Shown in pieces: positions 1 to 8,598 of a stretch of DNA of 64,000 nt. The position numbers and the translations under genes are program-made. The notes under the pieces were generated by a model, which ran no database searches, had not been told where the DNA came from, and worked only from the letters and a program-made list of their open reading frames with translations. The DNA is from Burkholderia pyrrocinia. GTDB taxonomy: Bacteria > Pseudomonadota > Gammaproteobacteria > Burkholderiales > Burkholderiaceae. The stretch covers positions 310,001 through 374,000 of the forward strand of contig NZ_CP070979.1 in assembly GCF_018417535.1 (NCBI RefSeq), written 5' to 3'. Within the stretch, counting starts at the first letter, position 1. The number at the start of each line of letters is the position of its first letter.

Positions 1-707
1 GCCACGATGCCGATACGGATACCGGTGCCGATCGACATGAACACGAAATTCTCGACGTCGCGCCCGAGCCCGTGCCGCTGCTCGCCCAGTGTCGCCAGGT
101 TGATGTCGTTCTCGATCACGATACCGGCGCCGAGCGCCTCGCGCAGTGACGGGATCAGCCCCGGGCGCTCCCAGTCCGGCAGGTTCGGCGCAAGGCGCAA
201 CCGGTCGCTGGCCCCGTCGAGCACACCGGGTGAACCGATTACGGTCGCCAGTACGTCGTCGCGCGGCACCTTCTGTTCGTCGAGCATGGCGTCCACGATC
301 TCGACGATGCGCGCGACCAGTTGCGTCACGCGCGAGGGCGTGCGCTTTTCCAGCCGTGCGATGACGGTACCCGTCAGATCGGCGACCGCGCCGCGAATCC
401 ATTTTGCGCCGACGTCGATGGCGACCACGAACCCGGCCCGCGCGCGCGGCGCGTACAGCCGCGGCGAACGCCCTGCGTTGCCGGCGCGCACGCCGGTTTG
501 CTCGACCAGCCCCAGCCGTTCGAGATTGCCGAGCGCAGCCGATACCGTCACCTTCGATAGGCCGGTGCTCGCGGCCAACTGCGGACTGGATGCGGGGGCG
601 AGCGACAGCAGATGCTGGTAGATCGCCCATTCATTACCCTGACGGACGAATGCCGGCCCCCGGGTAACAGGGACGGTCTGGATAGCTTTCGGGGTGTGGT
701 GGTTCAT
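1..707 (-). CDS. ROK-family transcriptional repressor (3' part cut by the window edge)
   Basis: Reading the minus strand from the ATG at 707 gives about 235 residues with no stop before the window edge, so the C-terminus is missing. Residues ~20-75 form a MarR-like winged helix (QLAASTGLSKVTVSALGNLE). The ROK sugar-kinase fold follows, with an ATP-site-like start (VVAIDVGAKWIRGAVAD) and the conserved VIGSPGVLD and ENDINLATLGE segments. This order is that of NagC/Mlc/XylR-type repressors, which are released from DNA by a sugar or sugar phosphate. It is divergent from the APC permease, with 241 bp between the starts, so it most likely controls that permease and the ROK kinase downstream of it. 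The effector cannot be read from the sequence. Confidence 0.88.
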   Translation of the reverse strand, partial: MNHHTPKAIQTVPVTRGPAFVRQGNEWAIYQHLLSLAPASSPQLAASTGLSKVTVSAALGNLERLGLVEQTGVRAGNAGRSPRLYAPRARAGFVVAIDVGAKWIRGAVADLTGTVIARLEKRTPSRVTQLVARIVEIVDAMLDEQKVPRDDVLATVIGSPGVLDGASDRLRLAPNLPDWERPGLIPSLREALGAGIVIENDINLATLGEQRHGLGRDVENFVFMSIGTGIRIGIV

Positions 708-948
708 GCGGGGCGTGATTTGCGGGATGGCCGATCCTATCAACGACCCGTCTCGCGGGGCAAGCCAATCCCGTGATCAGGGGGGCGTGAGCGAACGCGG
801 CGGGCGGAGGACAACCGGGTTATTTTGGCGCATTTGAATTCGTAAAGAATCTTTCCTATCATTCGCAACGTGACACCGACAGCGGGAAACGGTGCCGACC
901 GGAGCAGTTCCGAACGATGAGACGCGGTACAAGCCACATGGAGACACG

Positions 949-2394
949 ATGAGCGATTCAACCTGGCAGGACCCCGCCGGCACGCCTGCAAACCCCGCGC
1001 AGGCACCCGGAAACGACGGGCCGCAGTTTCGACGGTCGGTCGGACTGTTTCCGGCGATTGCCGTCAACATGATCCAGATTTGCGGCGTGGGTCCGTTTCT
1101 GACCATCCCGGCGATCGTCGCGGTGATGAATGGACCGCTCGCCGTGATCGGCTGGATTTTCGGTGCGCTGCTCGCGATGAGCGATGGACTGGTATGGGCG
1201 GAACTCGGCGCAGCGATGCCCGGGGCAGGGGGCACGTACCTGTACGTGCGCGAGGCGTTCCAGTACCGCACCGGCAAACTGATGCCGTTCCTGTTCGTCT
1301 GGACCGCGATGCTGTCGATCCCGCTGATCATGAGTACGGGCGTCATCGGCTTTGTCCAGTATCTCGGATTTTTCCTGCCGAACCTCGCGCCCTGGCAGAC
1401 GCATGCCATCAGTATCGCCGTCGTCGCGGTCGTGGTTCTGGCGCTGTATCGCCGTATCGAATCGATCCGCGCGCTGAGCGCGGTGCTGTGGATCATCATG
1501 GTCCTCGCCGTCGGCCTGACGACCGCCGCCGCCTATTCCGATTTCCACCTGAGCCTCGCCATGTCGCTGCCGCCGGATGCGGGCGATATCGGCAAGTTCT
1601 TTACCGGTCTAGGCGCGGGCCTGATCATCGCCATCTACGACTATGCGGGCTATAACACCACCGCGTACATGGGCGACGAGCTGAAGAACCCGGGCCGCGT
1701 GATGCCGCGCTCGATCATCGTCTCGATCGTCGCCATGATGGTGTTCTATCTCGCGATGAACATCGGCGTCATCGGCACGGTGCCGTGGCAGGACGTTGCG
1801 AAGTCGACCTCCGTTGCATCGCTCGTGGTGTCGCGCAATTGGGGGCATGCGGCTGCGGCGTTCGTCACGGTCCTGATCCTGATCGCGGCGTTCGCGTCGG
1901 TGTTCGCCGGCTTGCTCGGAGGTTCGCGAGTGCCGTTCCATGCAGCGCGCGACGGCGTGTTTCTCTCCGCATTCGGCCGGCTGCATCCGAAACACAACTT
2001 CCCCCATGTGGCGTTGCTGGTCATGGGCGTGGTGACGGCGGCCGGAACGTTCTTCGACCTGACGACGGTGATCAATATGCTGGTCGCCGTGGCGGTGTTG
2101 CTCCAGTCGGTCGCCCAGATTGCGGCGCTGACCGTGCTGCGCAGGCGTCAGCCGGCCCTGAACCGCCCGTACCGACAGTGGCTGTATCCGGTACCGAGTC
2201 TCGTGGCGCTGGTTGGATGGCTGTACGTCTTCTACGCGACCGATCACCAGTCGCAGCTCATGTCGACAATCTGGATTGCACTGGGCCTGCTCGCGTTCGT
2301 GATCTGGGCGCGCATCGCACGGCAGTGGCCGTTCGGCCCGAAGCATATTCGCGAAACCTTCCTCGAGCAACAGAAGTCCGCCGCCAGCCACTGA
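949..2394 (+). CDS. APC-superfamily permease
   Basis: A 481-residue inner-membrane protein with about 12 hydrophobic segments. It belongs to the amino acid/polyamine/organocation superfamily: an early FPAIAVNMIQICGVGPFLTIP helix, then GGTYLYVREAFQ and YAGYNTTAYMGDELKNPGR, which match the conserved parts of amino-acid permeases. An in-frame start exists at 892, but the ATG at 949 is preferred because a GGAG lies about 10 bp upstream and the extra N-terminus looks non-coding. The gene ends 9 bp before a ROK kinase and is divergent from a ROK repressor. That is unusual company for an amino-acid carrier and suggests an amino sugar or glycosylated amine as substrate, which is inference only. Confidence 0.88.
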   Translation: MSDSTWQDPAGTPANPAQAPGNDGPQFRRSVGLFPAIAVNMIQICGVGPFLTIPAIVAVMNGPLAVIGWIFGALLAMSDGLVWAELGAAMPGAGGTYLYVREAFQYRTGKLMPFLFVWTAMLSIPLIMSTGVIGFVQYLGFFLPNLAPWQTHAISIAVVAVVVLALYRRIESIRALSAVLWIIMVLAVGLTTAAAYSDFHLSLAMSLPPDAGDIGKFFTGLGAGLIIAIYDYAGYNTTAYMGDELKNPGRVMPRSIIVSIVAMMVFYLAMNIGVIGTVPWQDVAKSTSVASLVVSRNWGHAAAAFVTVLILIAAFASVFAGLLGGSRVPFHAARDGVFLSAFGRLHPKHNFPHVALLVMGVVTAAGTFFDLTTVINMLVAVAVLLQSVAQIAALTVLRRRQPALNRPYRQWLYPVPSLVALVGWLYVFYATDHQSQLMSTIWIALGLLAFVIWARIARQWPFGPKHIRETFLEQQKSAASH

Positions 2395-2403
2395 GTCCCC
2401 CCG

Positions 2404-3414
2404 ATGAACGCAAACAACCTTCCGGCAGACCGGCCTATGAATACCAGCGACGACGGCTTCGCACTGGCTATCGATTTCGGCGGCACAAAGATCGCGATGG
2501 CCACGACCACGCAGTCGGGACACCGTCTGCACGAGACCGAAATCCCGACCCTGGCGCAACAGGGTGCGGATGCGGTGATGCGGCGGATGTTCGAAGCCGC
2601 GTGGGGACTGATCTCCCGGACCGTCGTCACGCTCGGTGTGCCGCTTCGTGCGGTCACCGCCGTGACGCCCGGCATCGTCGAGCGGGACGGCATCCGCCTT
2701 GCACCGAACAACCCCGGCTGGGAGCGGCTCGTGCTCGCGGACCAGCTGCGCGAAGGCTTCGAGGTCGAATGCGTGGGCGTCGAAACTGATGTCAAGGCTG
2801 CGGCGCTCGCCGAGGCACGATGTGGTGCACTCGTCGGTATCGATTGTGGCTTGTATCTGAACCTGGGAACCGGACTGGCAGCCGCTGCGGTCATCGGCGG
2901 AAAGGTGCTGCGCGGGTCGCACGGTGCCGCCGGCGAGATCGGATATCAGTTGCGCGGAGTGCCGGGGGAAGCGCCATTTGCGGAAGGGGGCGCTCCGCTC
3001 GAAGATTTCGTGTCGGGTCGGGCGATCAGCGACCGGGCCAGCAGGATGCTCGGTTGTCCGGTAACGACGCGTGACGTGTTCGACCTGAGCCTTACGGATC
3101 CGCAGATGGCACGCCTGCTCGACGATACGCTCACGGGCCTGAGCGCACATGTGGCGAATATGGTGCTTCTTCTCGATCCATCGCGGGTCGTTATCGGCGG
3201 CGGTATGTCACGGATGCCGCGGGTCGCGGATGAAATCCGGACTTGCCTCGCGCGCGCCGTTCCCTACCCGCCCGAGGTGACGGTTTCGGCCTTCGGGCAT
3301 GGCGCGGCGCTGCGAGGCGCGATCGCGCTCGCACGGGACATCTGGAACTCCCGTCATCCGTCATTGCCGCTGCCTGCTCAACGCGAAGGCCGGTTTCAAG
3401 TACTCCTCTCTTAG
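2404..3414 (+). CDS. ROK-family sugar kinase-like protein lacking the zinc motif
   Basis: A 336-residue ROK protein. Near residue 22 it has the phosphate-binding LAIDFGGTKIAMA. The middle contains GIVERDGIRLAPNNPGWE, ETDVKAAALAEA and the ROK core LNLGTGLAAAAVIGGKVLRG. Family members usually continue GEIGH followed by CxCGxxGCxE, which binds zinc. Here it reads GEIGY and then EAPFAEGGAPLEDFVSG, so both the His and all the Cys ligands are gone. It may be a zinc-free ROK kinase or a non-catalytic sensor. A second start (MNTSDDGFALAIDFGG) lies at 2437; neither start has a good ribosome site. It is probably co-transcribed with the permease 9 bp upstream. Confidence 0.85.
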   Translation: MNANNLPADRPMNTSDDGFALAIDFGGTKIAMATTTQSGHRLHETEIPTLAQQGADAVMRRMFEAAWGLISRTVVTLGVPLRAVTAVTPGIVERDGIRLAPNNPGWERLVLADQLREGFEVECVGVETDVKAAALAEARCGALVGIDCGLYLNLGTGLAAAAVIGGKVLRGSHGAAGEIGYQLRGVPGEAPFAEGGAPLEDFVSGRAISDRASRMLGCPVTTRDVFDLSLTDPQMARLLDDTLTGLSAHVANMVLLLDPSRVVIGGGMSRMPRVADEIRTCLARAVPYPPEVTVSAFGHGAALRGAIALARDIWNSRHPSLPLPAQREGRFQVLLS

Positions 3415-3581
3415 AGAGGGGCCCGACAAGAGCCAATGGGTTGTTGGCTTTTTCAGCATCCTGTTCACCTTGGTCATCGTGACAGACGGGCAGGGGAGAT
3501 GTGCTGACCAGTCTGCTTCGACGTCGCCGCTGCGGCCGTTGGCGTGGTGCGGGCGGCCGCGGCGGCGACGCGTGCCGGTCC

Positions 3582-4730
3582 TCAGAACTTCTGGACGAGC
3601 GCGACGCGACCGACGAACTGGTTCTTGCTCGTTGACGGGCCGTTCGAACCGACGATGGCCGGCTGATCGAGACCGGTGCCGGTGTTCGAGTTCGCGTGCT
3701 GCCACGCGCCCTGGACGTAGACGGACGTGCGCTTGCTGAGGCTGTAGTTCGCCATCAGGGCAAGTTGAATCCAGTTGGCGGTGGAGTCCCCGCCGGCGCC
3801 GTTGAAATGAGCGTTCGTGTACGCGGCCGAACCGGCCAGGTAAAATTCCGGACGCACGAAATACTGCCCGTTTACCTCGAAGTTGTTGAACTTCCACGAA
3901 TTCCAGCCGGTGCCGATGCTGGATACGTACGCGTTTGCGACCGGGTTGTATACGTCGGTGTGCGAATACGCGAACGCGACGTTCGCGTTGTTCGCGAACG
4001 TCCACTTGACGCCAGCGTCGATGTTCTGCTGCGACGGTGCGGTGAAGACGGCGTCGCTGGTCAGCGCGCCGCTCTGGTTCGGGGCCTGCGCGCCGCCGTT
4101 GTTCGTTTTCATGTATGCGGCGGCAGCCGAGAAGGCACCCATCGTATAGCTCAGCGCGGTGCTGTAGTTGCGGTTGTTCGCGGAGCCTGGCGTGTTGCTG
4201 AAACTGTACGTCGCTTCGGCCTGCAGGCCGGCGAACACGGGCGACACGTACTTGATCGTGTTGTTCGGACGAAAGCTGGTGTCGGCGTTGTCGTTGTCGA
4301 ACGGATGCGCAGCGAAGTCGCCGATCGCGCCACCGGCTCCGGTGAACGGGGCCCACAAATCGACAGTCGCGTCGTTCTGGCGACCCAGCGTCAGCGTGCC
4401 CGCCTGCGTCGACGCCAGACCTACGTATGCATTGCGGCCGAACAGGCGGCCACCTTCGTTCGACTGGCCGTTACTACCGTTGAACCCGCTTTCCAACGTG
4501 AACAGTGCGCTCAGGCCGCCGCCGAGATCCTCGGTGCCCTTCATCCCGAACATCGATTCCTGCGTGTTGCCGCTGACCATCGCGAATGCGTGACTCCCCT
4601 GGGCGTTCGACGTGAAGTTCACGCCCATGTCCATTGCGCCGTATAACGTCACGCTACTCTGCGCATGCGCCGTACCGGCCGCGAGCGATGCCGCCAAGGC
4701 GACTTCCGCCGTGAGATATACCTTCTTCAT
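3582..4730 (-). CDS. Gram-negative trimeric porin (OmpC/DcaP-like, Burkholderia type)
   Basis: A 382-residue outer-membrane beta-barrel. It has a cleavable signal peptide ending in GTAHA before QSSVTLYGAMDMGVNF. The eyelet/turn pattern MKGTEDLGGGLSALFTLESGFN and RLFGRNAYVGLAS is characteristic of beta-proteobacterial porins, and the chain ends in Phe (ALVQKF), the usual assembly signal. It is a general diffusion pore for small hydrophilic solutes. It is convergent with the ROK kinase and divergent from the amino-sugar ABC operon, so it may serve either uptake system. Confidence 0.95.
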   Translation of the reverse strand: MKKVYLTAEVALAASLAAGTAHAQSSVTLYGAMDMGVNFTSNAQGSHAFAMVSGNTQESMFGMKGTEDLGGGLSALFTLESGFNGSNGQSNEGGRLFGRNAYVGLASTQAGTLTLGRQNDATVDLWAPFTGAGGAIGDFAAHPFDNDNADTSFRPNNTIKYVSPVFAGLQAEATYSFSNTPGSANNRNYSTALSYTMGAFSAAAAYMKTNNGGAQAPNQSGALTSDAVFTAPSQQNIDAGVKWTFANNANVAFAYSHTDVYNPVANAYVSSIGTGWNSWKFNNFEVNGQYFVRPEFYLAGSAAYTNAHFNGAGGDSTANWIQLALMANYSLSKRTSVYVQGAWQHANSNTGTGLDQPAIVGSNGPSTSKNQFVGRVALVQKF

Positions 4731-5121
4731 GCTTTACTCCTCCTGTTTGACTGACCCCGTTGACGTCCACGGTGGCAACACCGGGAGATCGACTGCTTTG
4801 TTTGAAGCGTCACTGCAAACTTGTTGCCGGATACTTCGGCATCGACGCGCCAGGCCCTCTGCGGGTGAAGCAGAGAGATCGCGGCGGCAACCGGCCATGG
4901 TCGTGCGCCGTCGTTGACTTACAACCCGCCCTAAAAGGCAGAAGCGAGGAACGCTCGTTCTCCGCGGGCAATTTAGTTGAACGAAGTTATTGGCATCGAC
5001 GTACTCCAGTTGGTCGAGGCGGGCCTCAACAATCGAACCCGGGGATACGGAGCGACCTTTTCGAGCCGGCCACCAGGCAAGATCAATAGGCGCCACGCTA
5101 TCAGTCAAAAAAATCCAATGC

Positions 5122-5158
5122 AATCACAATCGTGATGTTTTTTGAAGTGATTGTGGTT
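5122..5158. promoter_or_regulatory. Imperfect inverted repeat, possible operator
   Basis: AATCACAATC (5122-5131) is repeated inverted as GATTGTGGTT (5149-5158), with one mismatch and a 17-bp spacer. The left arm itself extends into the smaller palindrome ATCACAATCGTGAT. It lies in the AT-rich strip of the porin/ABC-operon intergenic region. No known binding motif is claimed. Confidence 0.35.
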
Positions 5159-5390
5159 GAAAGGTGAGTGGTGCCTGCGCTTCGTGCTCGAAAGGCCTCG
5201 GTTCCACGGCGAAGTCGGTCGTCGAAACGCGAAAAACAGCGTCACAAGATCGGTCGATACGTCAGACGTTTCCCGGGCGTCTTTCTCATTGAGGAGCCTG
5301 CCAACCGGCGCTCTCGCATGGGCCCGCGGCCACCTGCGCCGCTTGGCCTCGAGCCTTGCGCGACGAAGCAACCTCTCCGCCGGCTTCATG

Positions 5391-5426
5391 AATCAAAATA
5401 AGTCAAAATAGTGATTGAGTTTGATT
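5391..5426. promoter_or_regulatory. DeoR-type operator candidate upstream of the amino-sugar operon
   Basis: AATCAAA (5391-5397) pairs with TTTGATT (5420-5426) as a perfect 7-bp inverted repeat. Inside it TCAAAATA occurs twice exactly 10 bp apart (5393-5400 and 5403-5410). The element ends 60 bp before the first gene of an operon that encodes its own DeoR-family repressor, and AT-rich direct repeats at one-helical-turn spacing are common in DeoR-family operators. Assignment to the repressor at 12067-12870 is inference. Confidence 0.45.
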
Positions 5427-5486
5427 TTTCTGGGGTGTATCTTTCCGTTCCATCACCCCCCCACAACCAGTACAGGAGGCAGCAAG

Positions 5487-6752
5487 ATGAAAAGAAAAAT
5501 GCATATGGCGGCCATCGCGACCATCGTGCTTTGCGCCGCTCTGCCGGTCGGCGCTCAAGCGGCGGTGCCGCTCACGGGAGAGACGGTTACCGTTTTGCTG
5601 CCGCCGTGGGCGACGTTACCGAAGGGCATGACAGACCGATTTACTGCGCAGACCGGCATCAGGCTGAGTCTGCAAACGCTGGGCTGGGACGAGATCAGAA
5701 CGAAAATCATCACGGCATCGATCGCAGGCAGCCCGCCTGCCGATGTCACGGAAATCGACTGGTCGTGGGTGGGGCAATTCGGTTCGTCGGGTTGGTATGC
5801 CCCCTTGAATGCTTCTGTCGATGCGGCAACGGCCAAGGACTTGCCTGCAACCTCGATCTTTACCTATGACAAGAAACTGATCGGCGTTCCTTATAACAAC
5901 GATTTTCGCCTTCTCATCTTCAATCGCGAGCAGTTGAGCGCGGCCGGTATCGCCCAGCCGCCGAAGACGCTGGCCGAATTGCTTGCCGACGCCAAGACCA
6001 TCAAGGAAAAAGGGATAGCGAAGTTTCCGATTGCTCTACCACTCTCGGCTACGGAAGGCACCGCGACGGCCTGGTACCTGCTGACCAAGGCCTTTGGCGG
6101 GGACCTCTTCGATAACGATCTGAAGCCGTCATTCACGTCGCCGGACTCTGCCGGCTACAAAGCCCTGGCATGGGAAATCGGCGCGCTCAAGGCAGGGCTT
6201 GTCGATCCCGCGTCGACCGGCCTGAAGGACGTCGAGGTTCAGGAGCTCTTCAAAAACGGGCAGGCGAGCTTTGACGTTGCGGGTTGGGCCGGAAATCTCT
6301 CCGTCTACACGGATCCGTCGAAGTCGAAGGTGGCGAAAGCAGCCGAAGGCGCGCTTATGCCGACGGTGTCCGGAAAGACGCGAACGTTCGGGTTGCCGGA
6401 GGCTGTCGGCATTCCTGCGGCATCTACGCACAAGAAAGCGGCTGAAGTCTTCATTCGCTGGTTCGTCGCGCCCGAGAACCAGATGGAAAGCTATACGGCT
6501 CTCGGAAACTTGCCGACCCGGACCAGTGTACTGAAATCGCTCCAGGAAAGCGGCAAGCTCGCCAGCGGAAAGGCACTTCTTGCCCAGGCCGCCGTCGTCG
6601 AACCGCTTTTCAAACAGGGAACGCCCGGATGGTATCCGCAGTTCAGCAGCGCGGTTTCCACCGCGATCAATCAAGCCGCGAAAGGGCAGCTCACTATCGA
6701 TGCCGCCATCAAGCAAATTGCTGCTCAAACGACTGAAGCCCAAAAGCAGTGA
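5487..6752 (+). CDS. ABC sugar transporter, periplasmic solute-binding protein (family 1)
   Basis: A 421-residue secreted binding protein. The ATG at 5487 follows a perfect AGGAGG (5474-5479). An in-frame start at 5415 is rejected because it would bury the signal peptide. The signal sequence KRKMHMAAIATIVLCAALPVGAQA is followed by mature AVPLTGETVTVLLPPWATLPKGMTDRFTAQTGI. That start and the later segments GVPYNNDFRLLIFNREQLSAAGI and WFVAPENQMESYTALGNLPTR are typical of the MalE/UgpB class of carbohydrate-binding proteins. First gene of an operon with two permeases, an ATPase and amino-sugar enzymes, so it sets the substrate of the system. Confidence 0.93.
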   Translation: MKRKMHMAAIATIVLCAALPVGAQAAVPLTGETVTVLLPPWATLPKGMTDRFTAQTGIRLSLQTLGWDEIRTKIITASIAGSPPADVTEIDWSWVGQFGSSGWYAPLNASVDAATAKDLPATSIFTYDKKLIGVPYNNDFRLLIFNREQLSAAGIAQPPKTLAELLADAKTIKEKGIAKFPIALPLSATEGTATAWYLLTKAFGGDLFDNDLKPSFTSPDSAGYKALAWEIGALKAGLVDPASTGLKDVEVQELFKNGQASFDVAGWAGNLSVYTDPSKSKVAKAAEGALMPTVSGKTRTFGLPEAVGIPAASTHKKAAEVFIRWFVAPENQMESYTALGNLPTRTSVLKSLQESGKLASGKALLAQAAVVEPLFKQGTPGWYPQFSSAVSTAINQAAKGQLTIDAAIKQIAAQTTEAQKQ

Positions 6753-6775
6753 GCTGATCGCTTAGGAAAAGAGCC

Positions 6776-7705
6776 ATGACCTCCGAAGTCGCAACCTCCG
6801 AGACCGTCCCATTTCAGGTTGACAAGCGTTCGACCTTCAACGGCGAATGCTGGTTGGGTTTAGCCTTCGCGGCGCCCATCGTCCTCATCATGGGATTACT
6901 GGTCTTCGGTCCCGTTTTAGTCACTCTGTGGGATAGCTTGCACAGGGTCGACCCCATGCGGCCTGGAACGCCGTTCATCGGCTTCGCGAATTACTGGGCA
7001 TTGATGAGCGATCCCCGCGTGCAGCATGCGTGGGTAAATACGATGGAATATGTCGTATTTGCGGTCGTTCTGGAAACGGTCGGAGGTCTGGCTGCAGCTT
7101 TATTGCTGAACAGGATTACCTGGGGCCGACGTTGGCTGCTGGCCGCCGTGGTTCTGCCGTGGGCGTTGCCGCCGGTTGTCAACGCGATCGTGTGGGCGTG
7201 GATCTACAACCCGAGCTATGGCCTCCTCAACGGTGCCCTGCAATCCGCCGGACTGATCGGTTCGTATCACGTCTGGTTCAACGACCGCACTACAGCATTG
7301 CTGCTTGTGGCACTGGTCCACGTCTGGCGCATGCTGCCGCTGACAGCGGTCATCTTGCTCGCGGCATTGCAGAGTATCCCCGCGGAACTTTATCAGGCGG
7401 CTCGTCTCGATGGCGCAGGTCCGATTCGCATGTTTTCCAAAGTGACCCTGCCGCTGATTTCGGGTGGACTCGCTATCGCGCTGAGTCAATCGACGGTTTT
7501 CGCATTCAATCTGTTCGACGAGGCATGGATCCTGAATGGATCAAGCCTGGACACTCGCCCGGTGCTTGTTCAGGTCTACATGTCCGCTTTTCAGGACCTT
7601 CGATTTTCATACGGTATGGCGCTGTCGGTTCTCGTCATGTTTGCCTCCCTGTTGATCTCGCTTGTCTATGTTTTACGCGTCTATCGCGAAACGAGGTACG
7701 ACTGA
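6776..7705 (+). CDS. ABC sugar transporter permease (MalF type)
   Basis: A 309-residue inner-membrane protein with six predicted helices. The first spans about residues 28-50 (GLAFAAPIVLIMGLLVFGPV). The ATPase-contact EAA loop is ELYQAARLDGAGPIRMFSKVTLPLI, close to the MalF-family consensus EAAxxDGA...F..I.LP. It is preceded by AGGAAAAG at a sensible distance. The stop codon overlaps the start of the second permease by one base (TGATG), which implies translational coupling and a heterodimeric membrane channel. Confidence 0.93.
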   Translation: MTSEVATSETVPFQVDKRSTFNGECWLGLAFAAPIVLIMGLLVFGPVLVTLWDSLHRVDPMRPGTPFIGFANYWALMSDPRVQHAWVNTMEYVVFAVVLETVGGLAAALLLNRITWGRRWLLAAVVLPWALPPVVNAIVWAWIYNPSYGLLNGALQSAGLIGSYHVWFNDRTTALLLVALVHVWRMLPLTAVILLAALQSIPAELYQAARLDGAGPIRMFSKVTLPLISGGLAIALSQSTVFAFNLFDEAWILNGSSLDTRPVLVQVYMSAFQDLRFSYGMALSVLVMFASLLISLVYVLRVYRETRYD

Positions 7706-8571
7706 TGCGCGGCTCATTCCTTTCCCGCGTCGGCTTGCTGATTTGCGCGACTGCTTTGTTGATATGGTCGCTGGGGCCGGTGTATTGGGCGCTTGTCACA
7801 AGCTTTACGGCGCCGACGGACCTGATATCGGCGTCGCCGCACTTCTTTCCGCCGCATGTGACGTTCGAGCACTATCGCGAACTTCTTGGAGCAACCAGTT
7901 CGTTTCAGGGAAGCGCGGTGCAATCCGTATGGCCGCAGTTCAGTCGGGCGCTTGTCAATAGTCTGGTTACGTCCCTCCTGGCAACGGTCGTAACCGTCGC
8001 GCTTGCTGCGATTGGGGCTTACGCGTTTGTTCGTCTCAAGTTCCCTGGCCGGAATGTCATTTTCGTCATGGTGGTCGCGTCTCTGGCTATTCCGGCCTAT
8101 ACGGTCATGATTCCGCTTTACAGGCTCATGGTGTCGTTGAAGCTTATCGATACCTACTTCGGCGTCACGATGATTTATGTGTCAGCGTTTCTGCCGCTTG
8201 CGCTATGGCTGATGCGAAGCGTGTACCAGTCGCTGCCGTTGTCGTTGGAGGAGGCAGCGTGGATGGACGGCGCAGGTCGTACCTACACGCTGTTCAAGAT
8301 CGTCCTTCCGCTGGCTGCGCCGGGATTGATAGCCAGTGCGATTCTCACGTTCCTGAGTGCCTGGGGGCAGTTCATGATTCCGCTGGTTTTTTCGCCGACC
8401 CTGGCGACCAAGCCCCTGACCGTCCTCATTCCGGAATTTGTCAGTCGCAACTATGTCGACTACGGGCTGATGAATGCGGCCGGCATGCTCGCCATCATTC
8501 CCCCGATCATCGTTGTGCTTTTTTTGAACCGCTTCCTTGTTCAGGGCCTCATGGCCGGATCAGGCAAGTAG
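7705..8571 (+). CDS. ABC sugar transporter permease (MalG type)
   Basis: A 288-residue inner-membrane protein starting at the ATG that overlaps the upstream stop. Its first helix is GLLICATALLIWSLGPVYWAL. A long periplasmic loop follows, as usual for MalG-type partners (HFFPPHVTFEHYRELL). The EAA motif is SLEEAAWMDGAGRTYTLFKIVLPLAAPG. It pairs with the preceding permease and the ATPase at 9619 to form a CUT1-type carbohydrate importer. Confidence 0.93.
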   Translation: MRGSFLSRVGLLICATALLIWSLGPVYWALVTSFTAPTDLISASPHFFPPHVTFEHYRELLGATSSFQGSAVQSVWPQFSRALVNSLVTSLLATVVTVALAAIGAYAFVRLKFPGRNVIFVMVVASLAIPAYTVMIPLYRLMVSLKLIDTYFGVTMIYVSAFLPLALWLMRSVYQSLPLSLEEAAWMDGAGRTYTLFKIVLPLAAPGLIASAILTFLSAWGQFMIPLVFSPTLATKPLTVLIPEFVSRNYVDYGLMNAAGMLAIIPPIIVVLFLNRFLVQGLMAGSGK

Positions 8572-8598
8572 CGTCTCTTTGCAAAAAGGAATTAACCA

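Larger units (their letters stand above)
4731..5486. promoter_or_regulatory. 756-bp non-coding divergent region between porin and ABC operon
   Basis: No convincing gene is seen here. The part from about 5100 to 5450 is much AT-richer than its surroundings and contains two inverted repeats that are listed separately. It probably holds the promoters of the porin (leftward) and of the amino-sugar operon (rightward). Confidence 0.5.

Noticed and set aside
1609..3150. Long open frame of 513 codons on the minus strand
   Set aside because: It lies opposite the clearly coding APC permease and ROK kinase genes; the product is Arg/His-rich with no motif, typical of high-GC antisense frames.
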